Source: Datura wrightii
Taxonomy: Eukaryota; Streptophyta; Magnoliopsida; Solanales; Solanaceae
DNA: 64,000 nucleotides
Direction: 5' to 3'
NCBI GenBank assembly: GCA_035772735.1
Contig: JASDFA010000010.1
Location: 152,584,501-152,648,500 of the forward strand
Under the pieces are notes generated by a model. It was not told the DNA's origin and ran no database searches. It worked only from the letters and a program-made list of their open reading frames with translations. The position numbers and the translations under genes were made by a program. This document shows, in pieces, positions 46,975 to 58,480 of this stretch (position 1 is its first letter; each line of letters begins with the position of its first letter).

Positions 46975-49386
46975 TGTCGCGATCCAAATGGTCGTAATTG
47001 GCACCCACACTAACCCCCAGTGGGCGAACCAACAAATCTCAATAATTACCCTGACATCAATCATTCAGGAAGAAATAACACTTTATAATAAAACGAAATG
47101 AAACATCTGAACGATATCTAAACAAATAATATTTCCAAGATCCGATTGTAATTGCACCAGAAATCTACGTACAAAACAAGGAATGATAAGTCTAGAAATA
47201 AAAGAACTAAAATATTAGGATGAAAGACATCTTCAACGGAGGAGTGGACTACCTGTCTTGCGGTCGCTCACCTTTCCAATGAAACTGCTGGTTTATAGGT
47301 TAGGACGGAGGAGCTTACTGGATCGAATTCTGCACTCAAAAAAGAAGTGTAGGAGTAGAGTCAATATGAAATACGGTAATGGTAGACATTATTGGTCTAC
47401 CTTACATAATAACATATAAGCAATGCAACAATAATATAAAATCAGTCCAGAACATCATACGCATATATATACAACATATATCAGGAACTTAGCTCTGCAT
47501 ATGTGACAACCGACTTGCTCACTGGATTAGGCCTTTCGCTGCAGTGCTCACTTGATCGTTGCCGCAGTTTTGCCGTAGCGGAAGAAGTTCCGCTGCAGCG
47601 GTACTGCCCTGGGCAGTAGCTTGACTTAGTTGCACCTTCATCATTTCACCAGCTTTTAACCATTTACACAGTCTCAGGCTTATTCAATATAAATATAAGT
47701 TATGTTACATAATCATATATGGTATAAAGTGAACCATAACAAGATAAAACAACTCAACACCAAAATATTCACTTATCCATATCACACATCAAGTCTTTTC
47801 TACTTTTCCACGGATAAGTGATAATCACATGATCACTAGTTCAACTCAACCACTTAGCACTTATTCATTTCAAGTCTTAATTTAACACATTTACAACTAC
47901 ATTATAAAATAGAACAAATGGTGATATGTCAGGACCACGCCTCCGCCATATCACCATAAATACTCCGTCATTAATATTAATGCACAGACATGCTAGAGAG
48001 TCTTTTTTCTGCCCTTTCAGTAATGACCTACAAGGGACTCTAGAAATCCACGTACTGTATCAGCGTGGTACCCGCTTTCACTCATATGCTCGTCCGGATG
48101 CTCCCCTCGGACATGAGCCACTCAATCCATATTGCTTGCTCGGATGCTCCCCTCAAGCACGAGCCTCTCATCTCAGGATAATCTTATTATCCTTAATCAT
48201 TCTCAAAGCAATTAAACATAGCTGAGTTTGTTAATAATATATTCAGGAGTTTACAATCTACCTCCCTCACTCGAATAAACAACAATTCATCAATCACTTC
48301 AATCACAATGCAAAAGGAACACACTTATCAATTCAACACAGTTCTACATTGGTTCGGAGACCATATCATGACAATTTTACTTAAATAGTTTAATTCAACA
48401 GGAAATTCATCACAACAAGTAATGTCCATATACCAATCATCATATTATCATTACACATATATGCCATTATATAAAGTCTAACTCCTCTAAACCATAACCT
48501 ATCTTGATTTTACGATAAGAGAAGTCAGCTACTCTGCAGGAACCTTGCCCTTTCTCAAAACTTCAAAATGTTTGAAATCTATAACAATAATTACAGAATA
48601 ATTTTATTATTTACTCTTCAAATAAGGGTCTTGGGATGTTAACGAATTCATCATGCTCTATTCATATATCGATCATTCCAACCCTACTCATGGAGTTTCC
48701 CTCCTTAAATAGTTACTAGGGCTAATGATCTTATTGTAACAAGTTGTGGATCTCAACTACTCTTCAATATATACATATATGCTTTCACAATCCCCTAGGA
48801 AGTTTTTATTACTCACTCCTATACCTAGGAGTCAATGCCCATTAGTTCTCTCCTAATTGGTCCTAGTTTCACCATTCTAGGATTCTTTAATTAAGAATTC
48901 ACCATCAAGGGCCACCCTATGATTCTAGGGTGTTGAGAAATTGAACGGGGGAAGTAATTGGCTGGAGACTTACCTTGGGAAAGAAGTTCAGCTACTCTGG
49001 GGAGAAAATCACTTTTAGACCTTCAACCTTCGTGTTTTGGAAATAATGGAGTATAACCCCAGAAATATCATTTAAACTCACTTTTTAATTTTCGTCATTC
49101 GCTGCACAATCATATTTTCGCTACAGTGAACCCATTATGGCGGTCAGAAAGTCAATATAGCGGATCCAGCGGTTAATTCCCCATTCCATTATAGCGGGAC
49201 TCCGACCGTCACCACGGTTTCACTGTGATGGGATTCTATCATTGCAATGATCCCCCCGAAATCAAAAACTCCACAAAATCATCTATTCACACCAGCTCAC
49301 TCCACAACACTTCTCTAACTACTGTCTAACCTCATTTAGAGTATTTTAGGTTCGTTTCTCCTCGTAATGACATACAGGTCGTTACA
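46975..49386 (-). mobile_element. Solo LTR of family A
   Basis: Begins (plus) TGTCGCGATCCAAATGG and ends GTCGTTACA, 2412 bp, homologous along its length to the LTRs of A and in the same orientation. Flanks are TGAAT (46970-46974) and TTAAT (49387-49391), a 5-bp duplication with one mismatch. A duplicated locus at 51559-51570 reads 'tgaatacatagat' without the LTR, an empty site. No internal region. Confidence 0.93.
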
Positions 49387-49960
49387 TTAATACATAGATG
49401 GCCCCTTAAACTTGTCAGAATTTTTTATTTGAACACCTAAACTAAAGGTTATATCTATTGAACACTTGATATATATTCAAACTGTGTTTATTAGAGCTAC
49501 ATTGCGACATGGCAGAAAAAGTATATCATTTTATTAAGCGTGTGAAAGGCCCTAATATTTTTGTAAAAAATTGTCTCTCTTGTTTGATTCTCTATCCCTG
49601 TCACCATCTCCTCCGTCGTCCATCACCATCCTGCCATTATCGGCAGCACCCACCATTCTCCTTCCCCCTTCCCCCTTCTTTATATTCTTCTCCTCCGCCA
49701 TTTTATTGATAGATTAAGCCACTATTTTCTTCAAAATTTGGCTAGAGTTTCCAACAAATTTTGGTCTTTTCCTCCCAAATTTGTTCTCCACCATCTTTTT
49801 CAACAGATATAATCATAATATTTTTTTTCAAAATTCAGCCATATTTTAAAATAGATTTCACTATATAAACTATATTAAAATATGACATTTGACAGAGAAG
49901 ATGATTATCAATTTTGTCATCCAAATTCACAGAAAGGTGTGACTATGATAGAGGAAAGGT
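49387..49960 (+). repeat. Low-copy repeat, copy 1 (right of solo LTR)
   Basis: Similar to 51563-52145 over about 570 bp. Shared blocks are 'acctaaactaaaggttat' and 'ttgaacacttgatatatat', a 'cgacatggcagaaaaa' block, 'caccatctcctccg', and 'tgacatttgac.gagaagatg'. Together with 46795-46974 it forms one interrupted copy. No coding potential. Confidence 0.75.
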
Positions 49961-51399
49961 CAACTGTTATTAGCTATTGTTGCTGAATTGAAAGGTCACT
50001 TTCCTAAATCTCAGCTAGACTTCTGTGCTCAACAATTAAATGCACCAGCTTCTACAGTTGTTGAATATTTTGTTCAAAGAAAGATATATTTTTCAGTATA
50101 GTTCTTGGATCCTATTCTTGTATTCTAGTTGAATTATGACTTTGACTCCTTTAGTTAACTTGTTTCATGTGAGATGCGTTTATAGATGGTTGATTTAGAT
50201 TTTGAAATTTATTGCTCAATCCTAGTCTTTAATCCTGAAATGAGAAAATTTTTCACTTTTGCTGATTCAAAGTGTAGTTAGTATTTGAGTGGTTATCTGA
50301 GAAAATTAGTCAAGAAAGTCCTTCCATCCGTTTAAACTCTCTATCCATAATCCCAAATCAAAATGTTATACACCTTAAGTGCTTTGAAATTTAAAGAAAC
50401 TAAGAAAGAGAAATATGTCCAAGGCTATATGTAAGCAAACCATGATGCTATGAGAAGACGAGAGATATTTGCATTGACTATTGCAAGAAAGTCGCAACCT
50501 ATCTGCTAAAGAAATCCAAATCAAATTCATTGAAACCTATTTAATTTCTCTTGTAAAAGTTAATTTTCAAAGTCAGCATCCCCATCTAACATCTTACCAC
50601 CCACTCTCAGACCAACCTCCAACAGAAAAGTAAATTACGTAGAAATAAAGATATCAAAACACTATCTAACACTCCTGAACACCCCCTCCCCCCCTCCACA
50701 AATATACTCTATTAATATACACACATCAAACTCACATAAAAATTCAATCTTTCTCCAAAATGATGCTCAGTTGCAAATTGTAATTTAGAGACAAAAGTAA
50801 TCAAAAAATTAAATATTTTTTCTATCAAAAGATCACAAGATCAAACTACAAACTTAATAATCTATCAACAGATGAAATCCAATCAAGAAAAGACAAGTAT
50901 TAAAGACAACCCAGATTAAAGATGCTCCTTTTCCTCCTATTATAATTGAGTTGGATTACACGGCAAGAAAAAGAAAAGGATGCAAAAAAGTCAGTTAAGT
51001 AGCAGAAAATAGCTAGTTTAAATATATCTACAAGGATAGCAACAATGTCGTCTATTTTGAAATTCCCCATTGTGGGATTAATGGATCCCACTCACTTCGT
51101 TGGTAGTAAAAGCTATCCAATCACCAACTTTTTCTCTAGAAAAAAATTATCATTCGGCTCAACTCAAATCAAGAATTACTGTCAAAAGTATAAGGTAATT
51201 TGTCCACTTATTTAGATCCACTGTCGCTTCCCAATACTATTACATACATGAACAACATTCAATGAACTTACTATTTTCTTCATTTCATTTTATTTGGTCT
51301 TTATATTAGAAATATTTTTCTTTCACTACTAGATCATTTTAACAAATCAAATTTTTTTAATTACTTTTTGTTATACTATCCTTAGTAATAAATAACTAT
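49961..51399. other. Intergenic, nothing recognised
   Basis: AT-rich, short frames only. A weak MITE-like edge ('tatccttagtaataaataactatataaggtaat' near 51373) also occurs near 46076. No gene is supported. Confidence 0.5.
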
Positions 51400-52150
51400 A
51401 TAAGGTAATAGTAGCTAAATTTAGAGTTCTCAATAGGATTAAATTAAATATATTCCTAATAGAAATTTTCTTAAAGATTGTGCCAAGTCGACATAGATTA
51501 AGTAATGAAACACTTTCCTCCCTTTCAATTTATATGCCTTCCCTTTTTTTTTTGTGGCTGAATACATAGATTATCCATTAAACTTGTCAGAATCTTTTAG
51601 TTAGACACCTAAACTAAAGGTTATACCTATTGAACACTTGATATATATTTAAACTATATTTATTTGACCCAGATTGACGACATGGCAGAAAAAATATACC
51701 ATATTTTTTTAAGCGCGTGAAAAACCTTAATTTTTCTTCTATTTTTTTTTGAGAAAAATATCTCTCCTTTTTAATTATCTATCCTATCACCATCTCCTCC
51801 GCTGTCCATCACCATTCTGTCATCATCGACACCACCCACTATTCCCCTTCCCCTTCTTTATTCTTCTTCTCTTCCACCATTTTATTGGCAGATTAAACCA
51901 CTATTTTCTTGACAATTCGGCTAGGTTTTCCAACAAATTTTGATCTCTCCTCCTAAACTTATTCTCCCCTATTTCTTCCAGCAGATAAAACCATAATTTT
52001 CTTTCAAAATTCAGTCATACTTTTCAAAAGCTTTCACCATTTAGACCATCTTAAACGTATGACACAATGTGAGGAAGTAAATGACATTTGACGGAGAAGA
52101 TGAATCTTCAATTCTATCATCCAAATTTATATAAAGCTGTGATATTTGGA
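51400..52150 (+). repeat. Low-copy repeat, copy 2 (uninterrupted)
   Basis: The intact counterpart of 46795-46974 joined to 49387-49960. It reads through the site where the A-family solo LTR sits in copy 1. By eye about 80% similar, so the duplication is older than the LTR insertion. Confidence 0.75.
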
Positions 52151-52551
52151 TCCAAATTCATAGAACCCGAAAGGATTTTCTTAGATTAAATCGGAGCAAG
52201 CATTGTATATTGAGAATGAGGAAAAAACAAAAACTTTTTTAAAAAATTGAGAAAGAAAAACGAAATTGCAGTTGGTTTTAGCTGCCATTGTTGTAGGTGA
52301 TGAGAAAATATAATTTTGCTTTCACCAGAAGTTTCTTTTTGACCGTTCAATGACTTTTTCTTTTCAAAATTTAATTTACTCTTTAATTGATTTGTCATTA
52401 TTTCATTGATTTCATTTATTTTGTAAGGAGTGAGTACCATTAACACACTTCACTTAGTTTGAAGCTATCAAATATGTGTTCAATAAACGTATTTTTTGAC
52501 AATATAAAGTGTTTATTCAATCTTTCTTTTCTAATCAGATTAAAAAAGATA
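52151..52551. other. Intergenic, nothing recognised
   Basis: AT-rich. Its last ~40 bp ('tcttttctaatcagattaaaaaagatattact') are shared with 45735-45768 and flank both MITE copies. Confidence 0.5.
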
Positions 52552-52799
52552 TTACTCATTTCATCCATTTTAACTATCCAGCATTGATTTAGCACACCCC
52601 TTAAAGAGTAATAAATAGAATAATAATTTTATCATATCACCACTTGAATATAATAGATTCAATTCTTGAAAAATATACTAGAAAATGACTATAAGGGTAA
52701 TTTAGGAACTAAGTGATAAATTATATCTTGATTTTTTAAACTGAACAAATAAAATAAAGATCTCTTTAGTATAATGGATAAATAAAAGTGAACTAGGGC
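52552..52799. mobile_element. Stowaway-like MITE 2 (degenerate)
   Basis: Starts 'tactcatttcatcc' and ends 'ggataaataaaagtgaact', imperfect inverted ends. The body matches MITE 1 (45765-46000). Because flanking DNA is also shared, the two copies arose by duplication of the segment rather than by two insertions. Confidence 0.65.
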
Positions 52800-52804
52800 A
52801 GTTT

Positions 52805-53560
52805 CACTACAAAAAAAAAACCCAAATTGCCAATGGAATTTACTAACAACCCAAATTCGTTAGAATATTAGCAACAAATTACTAACGAATTTATAGCTGA
52901 ATTATTTTTCAGAATTTGGCAATGGATTCCTAACAGGTTACCAACTAAATTATTTAGTTGGTAAATATGGCTGAAAAAATTGCGCCTAATTTAGCAACTT
53001 CATACCAACAGATTACCAATCAAAATATTACCAACAAACACCTTTTGTTGGTAATAGTACCAACATAGTATATATCGGTTAGTAAATATGATAGAAAAAA
53101 TGAAGTATGATTTATTAACAGATTATCAATAAATTATCAACCAACTATAGTAATAATAGGATTTTGTTACTAATTTTACCAACCAATAGAAATACGTTGG
53201 TATATTACCTATGGAATGTTATCTGTTAGTAAACTTGCCAACATATACTCAATTGGTTAGAAAAATTTACCAATGGATCAAGATTGTGGTTTGTAAATTA
53301 CTAACATATTAGAATTTGTTGGTAAAATACTAACCAATTATTAATTCATTGGTAAAATTTACTAACCAATCTACCTATAGTTAGTAATATTACACATGAA
53401 TGTTAAATTTGCTAGTATTTGCTACCAACTGAGATCAAATTCATTGGTAATTTTCCAACTATTATTAGAACAGTTGGAAAATATACTAACAAAAAGGTTA
53501 AATTGGTTGGTAAATCACAAATTGGAGATGAAACGATTAATAATGTTAATACTAAATGCT
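52805..53560 (+). mobile_element. Left end of a CACTA-type DNA transposon
   Basis: CACTACAAAAAAAAAA at 52805 is the classic terminal sequence of CACTA (En/Spm) elements. The next 750 bp are dense in short words, TTGGTAA and its complement TTACCAA/CCAAC, in both orientations. That is how CACTA subterminal regions, the transposase binding sites, look. No matching end (TTTTTTGTAGTG) was found before 54104 and no transposase is visible, so it is truncated or its right end has decayed. Confidence 0.65.
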
Positions 53561-53808
53561 AAACCAATTGATATTTTTTGGCGAATTTAATATCTAATAA
53601 AGATAAATTCAATGATGGATTCTACATTAAACGATATGTGTCAATGGATCTAGAATTTAGTGACAAATTTATCTTTACTTATATATATTGTTCAATATTA
53701 AATTTACAGATGATATTATAACTAATTTCGTCACCTCGAATTGTTTCTATGGTTCTTTCTTAATTCTTTTTTTAAAGAAAAAATAGACATAATAGAAAGA
53801 CTAATCAC

Positions 53809-53845
<37 letters not shown>

Positions 53846-54103
53846 AATTTCTTCCAATGTTATATATGTAAATAATACTAAATTCATTTCAAACAATTAT
53901 GTATTCAGAACTAGAGTTCCTGTAGTTTCTTGTAAGACTTGTTTGGAAACTCATTATCCGACTTTATTAATCGTCATTTGACGTTAAAACTGAATGAATT
54001 TATTTTTGTGGGTTTCTAATTATTTCAAAGAGTTATAATCAAATTCAATTTTTCTCAATCTATCTCATAGTATTCACTCACCCAAAACTACTCATATTTT
54101 CTA
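53561..54103. other. AT-rich spacer with (TA)n and poly-T near 53810
   Basis: Holds a short TA run followed by about 18 T at 53810-53848. No gene or element edge recognised. Confidence 0.55.
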
Positions 54104-56679
54104 TGTCACACCCCGTCTTGGGGGTATGACTGGCACCTGGTGCCCTACTAGGACCTGAACTGCTGGACTACTAAGCCCGGGCACATCTGGAGCCTGGCTG
54201 GCTCTAACTCACATTTCTGGAAACAAAGGGCTATATAACGGCTGTAAACACAGCCCCCGACCCATTGGCCTATAGCCTTCTGTACCTGTACTAACAGCTG
54301 ACCAGAAACATATCAATTTAGGGAAACCTATGCGGGCTGACAAGGCCACCATGTTGTCTAGTTATCTATAACTCAATCATAAAAACACTAGAAAGCTACG
54401 TGACCGGCAAGGTCACCACTACTGCCAAGTTATGGCCCCACACGGCCAACATAAAGGAAATAGAAGTACTAACAGCTAAACAACTGCTCGGCCTCACACG
54501 ATCGGCTCATCTGACCACAGGGAAACATATACAGTCTGCAAGCCTCTAGGAATAGCAATAAAAATGATCGGGACAGGGCCCCGACCTACCCGTACTATAC
54601 AACAAAAGAAAAGGAAATACACCTCTGGAATTCAGTCTCCGGATGACAGGAATTGAATACTCGATCGCTGACAGGAATCACGTGGTATCGCCTGCTCATC
54701 TATGAGTACCTGCAGGCAAGTAATGCAGCGCCCCACCGGGTGTCAGTACCGCTGGTACTGAGTATGTAAAGCAATAACTGAAAGAAATATCTGAAAACAA
54801 TAATATAACTGATGAAACTGAAGTAAAAAGAAATAGATTAATTGTCTGATAATGTAAGTCATACCTTCTCTCAATTATACTGGAAGGAGTAGGAGTCATA
54901 CCTGGAGACGTATCGTTCTACTGCTGATCTACTCGTATCTAACGTAACATGGCATAACATAACATAGCACACACAAACCTTACCCGACCCCTATAAGCCG
55001 GGAGGTACAACCAGCACAGAATTTATACCCCTACCCCGGTCATCCCATCTCCTATAAACCCTGTAAGCATCCTGCCGGTCCCCTGGGTATGCACTTGGGC
55101 TCGCTGAGCCCCTGACTATAACTGCATCTGAGTCCGGAGGACTCCTGAATCAACACCCGGGCGTATCCGCTCGACAGGGGTGTGTAAGGGCCGATCAAGG
55201 CACAAATATGGGGAAAACTGGCATCCCATCTTCGTCCCCTGTGGGATGGCATGCCACTCCGTAGAGCGACGTATCCTCGTCCTCTGGCGGACGAGTCGAT
55301 ACAGCTATCAACCCTGGGGCGGTCATGGATGCTAGGTAGTCCAACCCCAAACAATACAACAGTCTCAACTAGTAATACTATCTGCATGTCCCACATACTG
55401 AAGCTAATAGTGGTAAAGTATTTGTATATACTATATGCTGAGCTAGTGACAGTAATATGTACGTACTTAACACATGCTGAGGCTGGTAATAGTATATATG
55501 TATAAATATAGTCTTCTGCCAGACTACACTGGGTCTAATGCTCAACATGATATAGTCTTTCTGCTGAAACTAATGCTGTATACTGAGTTTCTATAGTAAC
55601 ATGATTTACTAGTTCTAATATGCTTTCTAGCTTCACTTTAACTTATCGTTCTATTTCTGAGATGTCTTACAGATATTACATTTCTTTACTGGGTTTCAAC
55701 TGAATACAATGATATCCTAACATTCTGTGTCACATCACATACTGAGCATGTTGTGCAGTTCCTAACACTTATATTAAAATCTATATCGTGCTAGCAAGTC
55801 TCGCGCTGATCATAACATGATGTTTCTAATATCGTACCAACATTCGTAATAAACATCATACATGGCTTCTAAATATTCTACTGGCCTTTAAATTACTGTA
55901 CTGTACCAAGATTACTAACTTGCCGAGGAAACTAGCTTTACATACCTTATCCTCGAACTATCCGGCTGTCGGATGAGGCTCGGCTGGTACTTCAACTATT
56001 TTCTCCCAACTGCATTCATAAATATGTCAATCAATACTAAATACAACTTTATTTTAAAGAGCAACGTCACTTTCGATATAGTTTATAGCCTAAACTTAGG
56101 CTTATCAAAAGACGGTCGAAAACTCGCTATTTTTCAGAGGTCCAGAAGGGAGAAATATTCACTTCACAGCTAGGAACACATAGACACTAGTTTAGAGCAA
56201 TTCCACTTACCTTAGCTCGGTAGCTCGACGATTCGTCGGCCGTATTTCACGAAACTAAATCCGTAGGAATGCTCTCTGCTGCTAAATACCTCGGTATCTG
56301 GAGTTAATTTGAGTTTGGACAACGTTTAGCAGCGTAATCGGACGAAAATTATAATACCTCCTTCGTTTTTATCTTCTCTCTACTGATTGCTCTCTGTTTT
56401 ACTGGAAATATAAGTGTATAAATGATTTAAAACCGAAGTGGGGCTTTATATACTTGGGCCTGGACAAGGCCAACGTGTCACAGAGCCAACGCAGAGGCCT
56501 CACCTCCGTGACACGCTGCCATCGCGGAGGGGCTCTGCCTCGGCTCCTTCCGCGATGGTTCGACAGGTTTCTCGTCCGATCTTTTCTCGGGCCTTTTTCT
56601 AGCACGTATGGCCTTCAAATATGCTTAACCAACGTGCGAATAGGTCATCTAGGTGCCAGAAATCCTACGGGATATAACA
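54104..56679 (-). repeat. 3' LTR of G
   Basis: 2576 bp, plus-strand TGTCACACCCC to ATATAACA. It contains a TATA box at 56444-56452 and a CpG-rich stretch (56468-56560) before it in transcription order. Its 3' half shares words with family B LTRs ('gcaggcaagtaatgcagcgcc', 'gacctacccg'), so the B and G families are related. Confidence 0.96.
56444..56452 (-). promoter_or_regulatory. Putative TATA box in G 3' LTR
   Basis: The minus strand reads TATATAAAG followed by CCCC, about 230 bp into the LTR. The 5' LTR has the same at 63940-63948. Confidence 0.65.
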
Positions 56680-56692
56680 TTCTCCCCCCCTT
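56680..56692 (-). other. Polypurine tract of G
   Basis: The minus strand reads AAGGGGGGGAGAA directly before the 3' LTR start, the expected plus-strand primer. Confidence 0.9.
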
Positions 56693-56943
56693 AAGAACAT
56701 TCGTCCTCGAATGTATACTGCTATCTAGAGGACTACTTAACTTACTTATTTAGAAAAATTTCGCCAGAGTCTCCCCTGTAATATGGACTATAGCAAAAAC
56801 CTGAAATGCAGAAATGTCCAACACAGGTACTGCACGTAATATTTTAAGATCCACTGGATAACTAAGTATCAATCTTTCTCATTCACACACATACAACTAC
56901 AAGGTACTGCATAAGTGATAATACAGACATACTTGTTGCCTGA

Positions 56944-57503
56944 CTAAGCCTGAAATAGGTGAGGGTATCTGGCTTTCATATCTTCTTCAGCTTCCCACGT
57001 CATTTCCTCACGGTTCCTGTTACACCACAATACTTTGACAGACGCAACATCTTTAGTCCTCAACCTGCGAATCTGTCTAAGATAGCTACGGGAACCTCTT
57101 CATATGCTAACTCTTCTGTGACCTGGACATCCTGAACTGGAACTACCGTAGAAGGGTCCCCTACGAACTTCCTTAACATAGAGACATGGAATACTGGGTG
57201 AACAGATGCTAACTCCGGAGGCAAGTTCAATTCGTATGCAACTCGGCCTATTCTTCGCCGAATCTGATATGGCCCAATGAACCTCGGGCTAAGCTTACCT
57301 TTCTTGCCAGATCTCATCACCCCTTTCATCGGAGACACTTTCAGATATACCCAGTCATTTACCGCAAACTCTAGATTTCTGCGCCGCATATCTGCATAAG
57401 ACTTCTGGCGGCTCTGAGCAGTCAGTAAACGTTCTCGGATAAGCTTTATCTTTTCCTCTGACTGCCGAACAATGTCTGGGCCAACCAATGCTGATTCCCC
57501 CAC
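56944..57503 (-). pseudogene. pol: G integrase C-terminus and chromodomain tail
   Basis: The minus frame from 57503 carries 'KSYADMRRRNLEF', 'SPMKGVMRSGKKGKLSPRFIGPYQI' and 'HPVFHVSMLRKF', the SH3-like region after the integrase core. Near 57070 the frame shifts, and the next frame reads 'RRLRTKDVASVKVLW' and 'EEMTWEAEEDMKARYPHLF' to a stop at 56944-56946. This chromodomain-type tail, thought to guide insertion to certain chromatin, is the mark of the Tekay/Del clade. The frame before 57503 is also shifted relative to the integrase core. Confidence 0.9.
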
Positions 57504-58480
57504 TTCAACCAGCCCACCGGCGATCTACATTTTCGCCCGTATAATGCCTCGAAAGGCGCCATCTGGATAGCTGAATGATAACTGTTATTATAAGCAAATT
57601 CAATCAACAAAAGATGTTCATCCCAGCTACCCCCAAAATCTAGCACACACGCTCGTAGCATATCTTCGAGCGTCTGAATTGTACGTTCAGCCTGCCCATC
57701 TGTCTGAGGATGGAATGCTGTGCTCAAATTAATCTGCGTTCCCAAACCCCTCTGGAACGACTGCCAAAATCTAGCTGTAAACTGTGATCCTCTATCTGAA
57801 ATGATGGATATCGGCACTCCATATAGTCTAACTATTTCTCTGATATATAATTCGGCATAATCCTCAGCCAAGAAAGTAGCCCTCACTGGCAGGAAATGAG
57901 CTGATTTTGTCAGCCTGTCAACTATTACCCAAATGGAATCATTTCTGCGTCTGGTACGGGGTAACCCTGTTACAAAATCCATGTTTATCGTTTCCCATTT
58001 CCACATAGGCACCGTTATATCTTGCGTCAAACCGCCCGGCTTCTGGTGCTCCGCTTTCACCTGTTGACAGTTAGAACATCTAGATACAAATTCAGCGATC
58101 TCAGCTTTCATACCTGGCCACCAGTAGATGTCTCTGATGTCGTGGTACATCTTCGTCGCTCCTGGATGAAGGGAATAGCGAGCGTAATGTACCTCATGCA
58201 TGATCCGCCCGCGAAGCCCTGAAACATTCGGGACACAGAGGCGGCCCTGACAGCGTAGCACATCATCCTCAGTTATCTGAAAATCTGACTCCTTACCTCT
58301 CTGAATTCTATCTCTGAGCTGGACTAAATCAGAGTCCTCGTACTGTCGTTCTTTTACCTCTGTAACTAATGATGACACAGCAGAATTCTGAATTACTGCG
58401 CTATTATTTTCTGTTTCCATTACTCGAACGGCTAAATCAGCTAACTGATGAATTTCTTTGGCTAACTTCCACTTCTCAGG
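57446..58480 (-). pseudogene. pol: G integrase (zinc domain and catalytic core)
   Basis: Open from the codon after the TGA at 58481-58483. An internal ATG at 58420 gives 324 codons. Counting from it: HHCC zinc domain at about 77-120 (H..H then CSNC), and core with Asp148 (MDF), Asp209 (SDRG) and Glu245 (GQAER), a complete D,D-35-E triad. 'FAYNNSYHSAIQMAPFEALYGR' follows. After 'SPVGW' a one-base loss near 57507 ends the frame in unrelated sequence, cutting the core from its C-terminal part. It joins element DNA to the host chromosome. Upstream it is in the same frame as the gag-RT frame, separated only by the TGA. Confidence 0.92.

Noticed and set aside
55052..55505. 114- and 84-codon frames repeated at 62548-63001
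   Set aside because: The repeat is simply the two LTRs of G; similarity is at the DNA level, with no coding signature.
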